Shown here piece after piece: positions 25,010 to 36,639 of a DNA stretch of 60,000 nt; within the stretch, counting starts at the first letter, position 1, and every line of letters begins with the position of its first letter. The stretch lies in assembly GCF_963678635.1 (NCBI RefSeq), contig NC_087066.1:23407996-23467995 (forward strand), given 5' to 3'. The translations under genes were made by a program, and so were the position numbers. The DNA comes from Symsagittifera roscoffensis. Its lineage: Eukaryota > Xenacoelomorpha > Acoela > Convolutidae. The notes under the pieces are model-generated. The model was not told the origin of the DNA, did no database searches, and saw only the letters and a program-made list of their open reading frames with translations.

Positions 25010-25400
25010 GTGTTGGAAAAGAGTAATAAACGCAAGCAAACTGGAAAAAAAAGAACCTTCAAGATCCTATTTTTTTTTCAAAAACCTTCAACTTTTGAAT
25101 TTCGAAGAAAAAAATAGATGGCCTTAAAACTCTTTGAACTTAAAGAACAATTTAAGATGGACAATTTTTGTTTAAATTAACCCAATTTGAGAAAGCTGGA
25201 TCAATACGTAGACCTTTAAATTCACTGGGAAATCTGATAATTTATTTCCATTTTTGAAATAAGTCGTCGGTCACATTTTTCATGAATTTTACATTTTTGT
25301 TGCTCGATAGCGAAAATTGCCTTCCTTTTAACAATGGAAATGCATTTAACTTTAAAAGAAATCACAAGTTAAACCGCGAAAAATCAAAATTACTCTTAAA
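25010..25400 (+). repeat. Dispersed repeat family R1, copy upstream of MAD1
   Basis: R1 blocks ATGGCCTTAAAACTCTTTGAA, CCCAATTTGAGAAAGCTGGATCA, TCGGTCACATTTTTCATGA and AAACCGCGAAAAATCAAA. It starts about 30 bp from the MAD1 start exon, so promoter sequence of MAD1 may be contained in or replaced by it. Confidence 0.65.
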
Positions 25401-25560
25401 AAAGCTAGAAAAATTACCAAATTATCATACAAAACTTTCAACTAAAGCAACCCTTCTACTACCAAATCTACATCCAAAACAATTGGAACAAAAGCAAGAG
25501 ATAGTCTTTCTATAATTTTCCCGTTTTGCTAGAGATTCTTCTTCAGCAATTCAAAATGGT

Positions 25561-25941
25561 CAGGGCGGATTTAGTGGACGTGGACGCCCCCTCTCAGGGA
25601 CTCGACCTCCTCACCAACCAAAGAGTGCCCCCTTTGGTTATATTTTATGACCAAAATTTTAGGCCGACAAACCCTCAAATTTTTCTAAGCCAGTATAAGC
25701 AAATTTTGAACGGGAGCAGCGCGCACCAAAAAGAACGCAATTTTTTTGGTCAATTTTCCAAAAAGTGCACCAAAACCGCTTTTTTGGCCTTGTTTTTTTT
25801 TCAAAAATTAGACTGCGGAGCAAAATTTTAGTCAAAATAGGGTCTTTATAGCGCGCGGAAAATTAATTTGGTCGACCTAAAACAAAATTTCGACAAAAGT
25901 TTTGCCCCCGCCCCCTCGAGAAAATCCTAGATCCACCCCTG
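25561..25941. mobile_element. Second MITE of the CAGGGGCGGAT family
   Basis: Its ends, CAGGGCGGATTTAGTGG and (reverse-complemented) CAGGGGTGGATCTAGGATTTT, match the termini of the element at 24,280-24,602. No target duplication can be recognised, and the interior is diverged, so it is older. It carries CCGCCCCCTCGAG near the right end, inverted relative to the same block near the left end of the first element. Confidence 0.6.
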
Positions 25942-26579
25942 ACTATAACTAATCCAGCGAACTAATAAAAGACCTTTTAACGGTCTGATTGCGTAACATT
26001 GGAAGGCTCCAAAAATATCTATATCAGTTTGTATGACACAACGTAGATGTAATATTTTAGACAATTTCTTTTCTGGTAGAAAAAAAATCATTGTGCAAAA
26101 TTTTTCCAGTTTTTCAGTGCGAAAGTGCTTCTATATTCCAAGCAATTTGATAAAATAATCGATTCTGGTAAGATACCAAGCTTTTGCGAGGAAAATCTGA
26201 ATCATAACAGATAATCCCCCGCGGTGAGATTCATACAGAAAAGCTGAAAAAAATATCAGAAACCAAAAAGAAGAAAATATCTCAAGGAACCTAGACCTGC
26301 AGAGGTTATGCATTGATCTTTTAAGACAAGAGAAGTTAGCCTTTTCTTGTTTCCTTATACTTTCTCAATAGTTGCTAAAATCTGATCAAGAGATTTTCGA
26401 AATTTCGTTAAAATCAAAGTCACTTTGTTGGCTCGAGTTGGTTGTTGTTCCGACTATTTTCAAAGAAAATGACGGAATATTTGTGCACGGGGTAGTAATT
26501 TTGTCTCCAGACAAATTTCGACTTTTTAACCAGCACTATTTGATGGAATTTTTTTAATCATTCCAGAAGTATTTTGGCC

Positions 26580-27900
26580 CTGAGCTCATATTTGAAAAAA
26601 TACATTTGAATTGTGATCATTTTCACTTGCGATACAACAAAAACATAACACAGAGGCAAAGCGGAGCCTCGCAACACTTGCGATGCAAACCTTATATTGC
26701 TCTTCAAAAAATTGAATGAAAAAAAAAGAAAATATGTTGAAAAAATTTCTGATAAATTATGTTAAAAGAATTACCGTGACAAAAATTGAAAAATTACAAC
26801 TACAAAACTGCAGATTTGTATCAGATGAAGTTCATAAACAGCCCTTTAAAAATGAAACTTAATTACCGAGCAGCAAAAAAGGTGACAAACTTTGGGTCGA
26901 AACCTGTTGAGCCGAAAACAAAACTGGTGTCATCAAAAAATTCTTAAAAGTTTTTACGACCCATATCAACTGAAACACAATCCCAAACGGTTATTTTCAC
27001 CTCAAAATTCCGCATAATAAGTTGACTAAGTCAATATACCAAACAAGGGAGAAGCTGCGCTTCGCAAAAACTTGCGAGAACACGGCCAAAAAGCAGCTAT
27101 ATCAAAAGAAATAAGAAAAAGTAGAAATAAGCTTCGAATTAGCAAAGACTCCGCTACGTGTAGCTTTTGAATCTGCGACCTACTGCAATCAAGGGACTTT
27201 GACTCTCACGCACTATCCAGAGCAAAAGTAGCATCAAAAACAAAAAAAAAACAATTTTGCATGTAAAAAAATCGCATATCATAAAGCAAGATTATGTTTA
27301 AATTATGCATTTCGAAAAACTGGGATATATATTGAATTAGAAAATTTCTGAAATCGAGATTTTATTATGGTTATGTTGTTTGAAAGAAATAGCTTTCTTC
27401 GGTTCACTTGATGAATTAAAAATGCATCAACTGTTTGTAATACTACTCGAATGTCACAGCCCATGCTATCAAAAAGCTGTAGGGGTGCCCCAAAAAGGGG
27501 CACCAATATTTGCGACTTAGGTTAGAAGAAAAGAAGAATCGTTCTAATACACTCGCTTGGCAAGCGTAATAAACTGAAATTGGTTGAATATTCAAAAAAC
27601 AACAAAAAAAATGAAAGCAAAAAAAAGTCAAAATCAGACATGGTAAATTCACAAAATTGTGAAGTATCAGTTATAGTTAAACCTGTTTAAATTGGAGCAA
27701 AACTCAAGCTGAAAAGTTAACTAATAGAAACCCTACAGATAAAAAAGCGTTTCAAAAACGGAAATTGAACCGACAGAAACTAGGACGAAAATTAATGACC
27801 GAAAAAAATTGCGATTTGATTTTTTTTGGGAAAAATAATCACAACCTAAAACGGGCTTGAACCAATTACTACTTAAGTATCTACTTAGTTACTACTTAGT
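26580..27900 (+). repeat. Dispersed repeat family R2, longest copy
   Basis: Spans the blocks seen in the copies at 10.9-11.6 kb and 21.9-22.5 kb in one piece: the degenerate palindrome near 26,653, ACTTTGGGTCGAAACCTGTT, a second palindromic CTGCGCTTCGCAAAAACTTG at about 27,056, GCGACCTACTGCAAT and GGCACCAATATTTGCGACTT. This ordering suggests one element of about 1.3 kb. I see no intact coding region. Confidence 0.65.
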
Positions 27901-27949
27901 ACAGTTAATTGAGTTTTCAAGGAACGGTCAGAAGTTCTCTGAAATCGGT

Positions 27950-30790
27950 CAGAAAGATTTCCAAAACCCAGAATTTTTTTCTGCAAAAATCAGGCCGCTT
28001 AAGTAAAGAAGATCCCAAAAACGGGTTTCTCCATTAAACACAACCTGAGAATTGGCACGGTAGTTTTCGCGTATAGTCAAAAAGTTTCCAAAAAACTGTC
28101 AAAGTTTCAAAACTTCGACTTGTTTGATGGTGATATTTTTTTCTTAAACAAACTGGGTATAGCCAGTTATAGAAGTAGGCTTTCAACAACCTGCTATTTC
28201 GATTTAAGCTATGATATCAGATTTGGCAAGATAGTTAGCAAGAAAAGTCAAAAACAGTCGAAAAATCAAAAATGTGACATTTCCGAGAATAATTGTGTGA
28301 AAAAATAGAGCATACCCGCTTATGCAGAAGACTCTCTCAACTTGTAATTTCGATTGAACCCAAAATCTCAAGACTAGTTCTCGAGAAAAGTCAGTAACCA
28401 AAACTGTCAAAAATCAAAACTTCGACTTGTTTGATGGCCATACTTTTTTCTTCTATCTACTGGGCATAGCCCTTTATAAAAAAAAAGGTTTTCAGCAACC
28501 AGTTGCTTCCATTAAACCTATGATACCAAATTTGACAAAATACTTATCGAGAAAAGTCCATAAACTGTCAACAAACCACAAAACTGACATTTCCGAGAAT
28601 CATAGATTTTGTCCAAAAATAATGCCTAGCCGCTTATGCAGAACAATTCCAGCAATCTAAAAATTTGATTGAACCTCAAATTTCAGATTTGGTAGGGGAG
28701 TTCTCCAGAGAAGTCAAAAACTAAAAGCAAGTCAAAAAATTATAATTTTGACTTTTCCGAGGTCCATAAAATTTGGTGAGCGAAAAATTTGTGATTATTC
28801 GTGTAATCTAATAAGCTTCTCACAACACGATCTTTGAATTGAACCCAAAACCTCAAATATGGCAGGGTAGTTTTTGGGAGTATTCAAAAAATTTAAAAAA
28901 CGGTCCAAAAAATCAAAAAATTGATTCTTCCGAGGGCGATAAATTTTTGCGCAGGAAAAAATTTGTGAGTAGTTGCTAATGCGGGAGAGCTTTTCACTAC
29001 CCGTAATCTCCATTGAACCTACACTATCAGATTTGACACGTTAGTTTTCGGGTAAAGTGAAAAAGATTCACAAAATGATCAAAAAACAAAAACTTGTATA
29101 TTCCGGGGGCCATAAATTTGGGTGAAAAAAATTTGGGGGTAGACGCTCATGCAGGGATGTTTTCAAAACAATTCTATTCATTGAAACCAAAAACTCAAAT
29201 TTGAGAGAAGTAGTTTTCAGAAAACGAACAAAAAATCAAAAATATTGGTCAAATCTTCCCCCCACAGACTTTTTCGAAGGCTGAAGACAGCAGACTCAAG
29301 TAAAAAGAGACTCACTTTGCCCTGATACGAGCAGTCTTGTTTGTATTATATGCTGAATAAGCTTTGAAAACAGAGGCGAAGTTGCACTTCGCATAAACAA
29401 GCAAAAATATGACCGATAATGCTACTGTGAAAAACTAAATGAGAAAAACTTTGAGTCTACAAAACTTTCTAAGTGACGCACGCCAATTATGAGTCTACAT
29501 AATTTCTAAGTGACGCAAGCCAATTATGACGCAAAAGCAGTACCAGTCAATTTTTAAAAGAAACTAGAGGCCAGCTAAAGCTGGAAATACCTGTTTGATA
29601 AATTTTGAAATTTTTGTATTGATGCGGAAGGACAAGGGTACTTTCAAAAACAGACCTATAGCAAAGAATTTCAAAAAAACCTTTGCAAAGAAAATTCAAT
29701 CCCAATATTATGACTTCAAAACCTGATAATTTCATCAATTACTTTAGTTTTTGTAAAAATTGAAGTGATTCCAAGAGCTAGTTAGGTTGAAAGAAGCTTA
29801 AAACGTTGCTCATTAGATTTGGGTGGGTAGTTTTCGAGAGAAGTCAAAAAGTTTCAAAAACGGTTGAAAAAATCAAGAATTTGACTTTTTCGAGGGCCAT
29901 AAATTTTTGTCCAAAAAAATTGAGCCCAACCGTTCATACAGTGGAACTTCCCACAACCCGTTCTTCACACAGAAACCAATAGCTCAGATTCGGGAGGGTA
30001 GTTTTTGAGGAAAGTCAAAACTTTCAAAAAAACAGTCAAAAATTCGATTTTCCGAGGGTCATAACTTTTTGTGTACACAATTGGACGTAACCGATTATGC
30101 AGGTGAAACTCCCACAGCCCGTTCTACCCATTGAACCCAAAACCTCAAATTTGGGAGGGTAGTTTTCGAGAAAAGTCTTAAAGTATCAAAAAAAGTAAAA
30201 AAAATCGAACATTCGACTTTTCCGAGAGTCATTAATTTTTGTGAAAAAAAAAATTGGGCGTAACCGCTTAAGCAGGCGAAACTCCCACAGCCCGTTCTAC
30301 CTATTGGTCCCAAAACCTCAGATTTGGTAGGGTAGTTTTCGAGAAACGTCGTAGTTTCAAAAAGATCAAGAAAATCAAAAATTAGACTTTGTGCAAAAAA
30401 AAAATCGGAAGTCATCGCTTATGCAGAGGAGCTTCCAACAACTTTTTTTTCCGTTGAACCCAAAATCCAAGATTTGGGAGGGTAGTTTTCGAGAAAATAT
30501 AAAAAATCCAAAAAAGTTTGCGTCGAAAATTCAACCGACACACTTTTTAAAGGCTGTCGAAAGTGGGGTTAGGTTAAAAGAGACTAGACGATTATGCAGG
30601 CAAACAGAGGAGTAGGCGGAATTTCTATTGGTTCCCTTTTTTGAAAATCGGTAGCGTAGTTTTCGAGAAAAACTAAATTTTTGTAAAAGTGAAAAATTTT
30701 TCCAAAGCGTCTCAAAAAAAATATATAAATTAAAAAAAACCCAATCCCATTCATTTTCATAATACCTGTTTTAATCAAACAAGAAGGTAC
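27950..30790 (+). repeat. Degenerate tandem array B, long block (about 15 or more units)
   Basis: Repeats of about 150-165 bp. Each carries variants of GAACCCAAAACCTCA, GGTAGTTTTCGAGAAAAGTC, GACTTTTCCGAGGGCCATAA and CGCTTATGCAGG. Closing modules similar to the end of the 15.1-16.0 kb block appear near 29,255-29,320 and 30,525-30,790. The minus-strand ORFs across the array are by-products of the repeat. A GCGAAGT-TGC-ACTTCGC palindrome interrupts it at 29,378-29,394. Confidence 0.75.
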
Positions 30791-30860
30791 CAACAAACAT
30801 GCCTCAATTTAAAGAGCGGAGGCATTTTAACAAGTATACGAAAAAGTTCGTGAAAAACAT

Positions 30861-30925
30861 CCGAGCCTGCCCAGGTTCGATATTTTGTTGCTGGTCATCT
30901 TCCCTACCTCTACGCTACAGATCCA
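30861..30925 (-). repeat. Second tRNA-like / SINE-head sequence
   Basis: On the minus strand, TGTAGCGTAGAGGTA (rc of about 30,905-30,919) resembles box A, and TATCGAACCTGG (rc of about 30,871-30,882) resembles box B at tRNA-like spacing. It resembles the sequence at 4,790-4,866 around box A. Stems are poor, so a functional tRNA is unlikely. Confidence 0.3.
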
Positions 30926-31292
30926 TGATACTTTGCGGCTAAAAAACAATTTGTAATATAATAGTCTGTGTTAATATCCTTAGCATTGGCTGTATTTGAT
31001 AGCTGGATCAAAATGATCAAAGTGAACACATTTTGTCGCAACAATTGCATCGCAACCATGTTAGCAACTTAGGTTGCAAAAAAAAGATAGTTCATACTAT
31101 AACACAATCTATGCTTGTGTAAATACGAAAACGCAAAGAGAATAAACTGAATTGAAAATTTAACGCATTCTGTGGGAACGCTTTAAAAATTGACATTGAA
31201 ACTAACTACAGCAATTCTGAAGCCTAATATGACTTTCATTACGATTTGCAGTCAATGATATAAAATGCAATAAGTTAGTTTTCTCATTCATA

Positions 31293-34200
31293 TCAAATTA
31301 CTAAATCTGGACAGCATAGAAATTCTTGCAAAGTTCCAGGCAAATTCAAAAGAGCAAAGAACCCTCTTGACTGAATCAATTGCTGTGCCGAAAACTGCGA
31401 CCGGATGAAAATGCGAACCAAATTTTTCAGTTTCCTTGGCTCATTCGGCAAAACATGACTAAACATTTGTTCAAAGCGCATACACTTGTTCACGTTTCCG
31501 GTCAGACTAAGAACCAAGCGCAAAGTTTGAGCAGGTGTCGCGAAATGTTTAATCAACCAATCATCTATCAAAGCGCAATGTTCGTTGTCGCTATGACTGT
31601 CTTTACAGTTAGCAAATAATGATGTCGGGTCAAGACCACAGGACAAAAGCAGCTGCAACATTTCGTTACTTTTCGCCATGTACATATGGCGTGGTCTAAT
31701 TGTAGCACCATGTCTAACCAATAAATTGCACATATCGATTCTGTTATTGCTGATACAGAACTTGAGCGGGTCATTCCGATTGGGATCTGAATTGGCGTCT
31801 AGAAGTAGCTTGATGCAAGTCTCGTGGTTCCATAGAGAAGCGAGGAACAGAGGTGTCTTAAGACGCAGATTGGTTACCGATCCAAAGTGTGTGAAAGTGT
31901 AAGTGGCCGATCCATTTTGACTAGGAGAGGAAATCTCTTCGGGACTGCTAGATGCAACTGCGTTGACGTCAAAGTTGTGTTCAATAAGAACCTGTTAAAG
32001 TACTATCTCATATCAAGGTAACTTTTTAAGAACCCACTATGAACAAAGACTAGTGAAACTTAAGTAATTTTAAAAAAAACAGCTTTAAGCTTGAGAACAA
32101 GAAAAATGAATTAGCACAGCTGTTCTTTTACCGTTTTTTACCTGCAAAGCCTCAACGTTGTGCTTGAATACTGCTAGTTGTACAGGAGTCATGCCAGAGT
32201 AGCTCTCAATTTTTTTCCTATCTGTAACCGGAATAAGAGCCTTCAAACATGAAATGCTATTAGCCCACACAGCCGTATGTAATGGAAGGAGTCCGTCTTT
32301 ATTGCTGATATTCGGATCTGCCGCATAATTAATAAGGAAGTTGACACAGTCCACGTGGTTCTTGTTTGCAGCAATGAAGAGCGGAGTTTGTCCCGAAATA
32401 CTGTTGGCGATGTTGGCTCTACCGTCGTGTCGTAATAGAATTTCCACACAAGATACATGGCCATACTTACAAGCTGTAACAAATATATGCTTAAAATTTA
32501 GCTTAATTCATTTCAATCGAATATAAAATGTTTGTTTTGAATGGTACAACATCTTAAGAATTATTTCATGGCTACAAGGATATGAGGGGATTTTTGCACA
32601 TTTTACCTACAGCCTAGTTTTTACACGTTTTTCAGGAAAAAAAACGTTTATCTTTTATCAACACAAACTAGGAAGGGGAGTTAACAAACTTATCAACTCC
32701 CCTTCTATTATCTAGGAAGGGGAGTTAGAAAAAAGCGAACAACTGGATTACCAGCTCTTAAGAACTGGGCCCACTTGCTCGCTAATTAAATTAACAGTCA
32801 TTATTTCGCATCCGCCCGCTGTCAGTTGTATACCCTTGTAAGTATAAGCTTGCATCATATCTCTGGTTCTCATGTTAAAGAATAAAGCTCTTGAATTAAA
32901 AAAAAAAGAGTGATTGCACTATTTAAGTCTCGTTTTTTTTTCGCTTTAAATTTGCCTCTTTGACTTAAATTAATTATTGAACCTTTTGATCTGATGTCAT
33001 ATGATGTGATTCCTTTACGGGGCAACCTTCAACAAGCCTCTCGTTGGCTTTCTGGTTGTCCTATCATGAGTTATTTTTGAATTTTTGCTTATTGTGTTAT
33101 GATAATTTGATTACTCATGATGAATATTTAAATAAATAAATAAACAAACACTTCAACTATACGGCAACTACAAAATCAGAAACTAACTCGAAAATGACGC
33201 CCTAAAATTTTTTAATGTTACCTTAAATGAGAACTTGCATCAGCTTTGGGATAATCTAGTAGAATAGGGATTACCTATATAGATGGGCGTCTCTCCTAAA
33301 TTTGTCAGTATGTTTGTTTGAGCCCTTGCTTTCAGCAACATGTTGATGACCTGCCTTTTCCCCTGACGAGCTGCCTCGTGTAAGGCCGCCCAGCCGTGGT
33401 GCTCTCTGTGGTCCACATTACAGTCACTCTCCTTCAGTAGGAGACTGATCATTTCCAAATTATCGTTTTGTACAGCTGAAAAGAACATCAAAATACAACT
33501 TCATCAACCTCAACATTCGGCAACGATTCAACCATGGGAAAGAGTGAAAAAAAAAGCAAAACTTAAATATCAAATTCAAATTTTATTTTGAAATATCAGA
33601 CTTCAAAAATTTAACGCAAAAAAATAGAGAAACGCACTGTCTTATTTTGAAAAAAAAACTCAAATTTCGAAACTCAAAGTAAAAAAATTAGATGGCTTTA
33701 ACCCTTTTTCAATTTTAAGACGAATTTCTGATTGAAACTTCTTGATAAAATTCACCCGATTTGAGTGAGAAAGCTGGATTAATAGGTGATTTTTTTTTCA
33801 TTTCGCCGGAAAATCTATAAACAAATCTTTTTGAAACTTGAGTTGTTCACGATGTTTTTCGCTCCATTTCAGCTTTCGTAATACGAGAACGTACTTTGTC
33901 TTTCTTTTAGCTGAATAATTTGAATTGACCTGAGCAAATGATAAGACTTTTTCCTCAGAAAAAAATCAACACGACCTATTTAAGTGTCTTCACTAGGTTC
34001 ATTGATATTTAAAAATCATTATACAGTTTAAAATCCCTCGCCCTTGAATCCAGTTATACCAAAACGTCGTAAACTCTAACTAAACCAAAACGTAAAGCTT
34101 AAGCAACAGCTTACTGCCTTAAAAACTAACCGACTCATTACTCAATCCTTAAAAAGTAACCGACAGCACGCTCAATCCTTAAAAACTAACCCACAGATAA

Positions 34201-34701
34201 GGCAGTCAATCCGTCAATATTCGCGATGTTCAGGCTCGAGTGGGCTTTGATTAGCTGCTTAGCAACCGCCAAGTGCCCATGCTTGACTGCCAGAAAGAGC
34301 GGAGTTTCGTTTTCTTCGGTCAGGACATCAATAAATGTCCCGGCATGTTTGAGCAGGAATGCCAAAACCTCTGAATCGTTTCTAGCCGCCGCTTCGTGCA
34401 AAGCGAGCCATCCACTTCTGTTTCCTGTTTCGAGAAATTCTCCACTTATTGACACATGTGGCGATCCGTATGGAGGCGAAAGATGATCAGTTCCCTGTAA
34501 CCCAGGACAGATAATCCTTCTGAGATTTAAATTTGGGAAAATTGTTGTGAAATAGTTCAAGATACTTACATCATTCAGAGAAATTGATGTTGATACCTCC
34601 GGCAGAGTTGAGAAAACGGAGTCACTTGAGGGGTTGCCAATATTTGCATTGAGGATCAGATTTCTCAATCTGCTATACCATGACTCCGAGTCTCCAGACA
34701 T
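31293..34701 (-). CDS. ASB3: Ankyrin-repeat and SOCS-box protein, ASB3-like, four exons, complete
   Basis: Exons (minus): 34191-34701 (ATG 34699-34701), 33275-33475, 32142-32473 and 31293-31991 (TGA). Every junction has GT/AG sites and keeps phase, giving 1,743 bases, 580 residues. After an N-terminus of about 90 residues come ankyrin repeats with helix motifs such as GWLALHEAAARNDSEVLAFLL, GWAALHEAARQGKRQVINMLL, GQTPLFIAANKNHVDCVNFLI and TPLFLASLWNHETCIKLLL. The C-terminus, PRKLKNLVRIFIRS to LPGTLQEFLCCPDL, fits a SOCS box, which in this family recruits Elongin B/C and Cullin-5 to ubiquitinate substrates bound by the ankyrin repeats. The block CLKALIPVTDRKK and the repeat layout are closest to ASB3 as I know it (about 520 residues). 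The exact ASB orthology is inferred. Confidence 0.8.
32670..32728. repeat. Direct and inverted AGGAAGGGGAGTTA repeats
   Basis: TAGGAAGGGGAGTTA occurs at about 32,669 and 32,713, with its inverted copy AACTCCCCTTCT between them at 32,695-32,706, so the block can fold into alternative hairpins. It lies in the ASB gene intron between exons 2 and 3. Confidence 0.6.
33590..34010 (+). repeat. Dispersed repeat family R1, intronic copy in the ASB gene
   Basis: Contains AGATGGCTTTAACCC, CCCGATTTGAGTGAGAAAGCTGGAT, TTGTTCACGATGTTTTTCGC and AATCAACACGACCTATTTAAGTG, the last matching the start of the window. Diverged. Confidence 0.6.
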
Positions 34702-34799
34702 TTTATCTCATTTCCACATGTCAACTAAAAAAGGCTATTTTTGTATTTAATTTTATCAGGTAAAAATCATCTTTGAGGTAACAGTATTGGGGTCAACTA

Positions 34800-34850
34800 A
34801 GCAATAATAATTAAATAATAATAATAATCATAATAATAATAGCAAAGGAT
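34800..34850. repeat. AAT/ATA microsatellite
   Basis: An AATAATAAT-type microsatellite about 100 bp upstream of the ASB start codon. From here to about 35,260 I see no gene. Confidence 0.7.
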
Positions 34851-35261
34851 TTAGGAATATAATCCAAGGGTTCGCATAAAACCCAGACATTGCATTGTTC
34901 AAAGTTTAGTTTTCAGTTATAAAAGTAGGTTCTTCGGGTCTCTACAGTTGTTGCACTCGCATAAAATGCGCCAAATGAAGAAATAAATCGCCCCCCGTAA
35001 TGAAGAAATAAGCTATGGATCTGCTTTAAATAATAATAAAAAGTAATTTTGAACTTGATCTTCGTTTGTTTGTATGTTAGTTAACCCCATAAAATAAATT
35101 TATCATCTATAATCTTATTCCATGTCATTACTGAACGTTTGAAAAACGAGTTTTCTCTAAATTGTACGTTATATCTTTCTACAAAGAAAAACTTTTTATT
35201 TAAAAAAAAAATAAACCAATAAAATTTTAATTAAAAGATGAACTTTTCCATTATATAATTA

Positions 35262-35854
35262 GTAGCAAAAAGTTCGGACAGACAGAATTAATTAAAATGA
35301 GCAATCAGTGCTTTTCGACGCTTTTTTGCATGCAAAATCTGAAGCCGAACAACCTTGAATTTTTTGTCAGACCAAATTCAAAATGCGAGATTGTCGGTTA
35401 TCCGATGATTATGCTAGCCTAATTTTTAAATACTGCGATGAACATCCAGATTTTACTATAAAACAGCTCGACGCTTCGGATGCAATTGCCCGCCGTGGTT
35501 ATAGATTTTGAGCAAAACTCGGATCTAATTAACAATCTCACCCACCCCCCCCCCCCCTCCCTTCCCCTATTGTATTTACTAAATAATATCCACCCCTGTA
35601 AATAAAAACAGTAAATTCGCACTAGAGCTTTGTATGTAAATTCGAATTTTGCTGCATTCTGATTGGTCGAAAGTTCGCTGCCAGTAATCTAATTAACAAT
35701 CTCCTCCCCTTTCTTGAAAGTGGGGATTGTTAAATAGATCCCGTAATCCGGCTTTATGAACTTTCGATGTTATGTTTATTTCAGTTTTAATTTCAGTTGA
35801 TGTCTAGACAGTTGCTCTTTTTAATTATTTCTGTCTGTCCGAACTTTTTGCAAC
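35262..35854. mobile_element. Terminal-inverted-repeat element, Tc1/mariner-like or MITE
   Basis: About 43-bp inverted ends: GCAAAAAGTTCGGACAGACAG at 35,265-35,285 recurs reverse-complemented at 35,831-35,851, and similarity continues inwards through TAATTAAAA and GAGCAA. The element is about 593 bp and contains a C-rich run near 35,540 and no intact ORF. Ends of the type GCAAAAAGT are known from Tc1-like elements. A TA target duplication is not clear, so the superfamily is tentative. Confidence 0.6.
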
Positions 35855-36079
35855 TCTCTATAACTAGCATCATCAGGTAAATACAAATAATAATCAAAGT
35901 TGTAAAAATTGTAAAAGTTGCAGAATTGATTTTACAACTCGAACCAGCGGACGTAAAAAGATTCAACGCGTTCCAAAATAGATTTGGCTCCCAATGGTTG
36001 AACGTCGAGCCGAGCAAAAATTTAAGGTTAAGCTTTTGAACCAACAACTCAGAATTGCGAGAATTCGATTAGGCTCAAG

Positions 36080-36315
36080 AAACTTGCAAACGGCATAAGT
36101 GCGTGTGCGGGACAGTCGTTACCGAAGATGGTTGGCATGGCATTTCTTGCCTCAAAAATGCAGTGAGATTCTCTATGCATTCAAACTTGAATGCCCTAAT
36201 AAAGCAGAGTTTATCTTGTACTCAATTCGTCTCTTTTAGAATAACGACACATCTACAGAACCTATCAGAAGCCACCAAACGGTTTGACGCTAGTTCCATG
36301 GGGGGCTAGTTCCAT
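36080..36315 (+). pseudogene. Retroelement fragment, zinc-finger plus endonuclease-region motif
   Basis: On the plus strand, CGTVVTEDGWHGISC, then RFSMHSNLNALIKQSLS and, after a frame change, NGLTLVPWGG resemble a segment I know from many invertebrate retroelement proteins: C..x..GxHxLxC, GRxxRHxxLNxL, then a RPDGxTLxPW block next to a restriction-like endonuclease. There is a stop and at least one frameshift. The family assignment is from memory of the motif, not a search. Confidence 0.45.
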
Positions 36316-36639
36316 AATAGTTGTTGGTAAGCAGCTATTATGGGATAAAACGGTGGTAGACTCCTAAGCCCCTAGCAGGATTAGTGCTGGGTCTGTTTGT
36401 AACCCTGGTACGGCTGCCGCTCAAGTGGATGAGCCAAAAATGATAAGTATAAAAACGTAATAGATGATGGTTCTCTTTATCAACCGCTAGTTTTTAAGAT
36501 TTAGTGTGAGGCTGGGGAAGCTTTGTAAGAACCGGAGCATATGCACTGAGAAACCCAGAGTAGGCAGAGAATCTCCCTGGCAAAACAGTTTAAGACATGG
36601 AACAATAAATGACCAAACAACTTCCTACTAAATTTTTTT

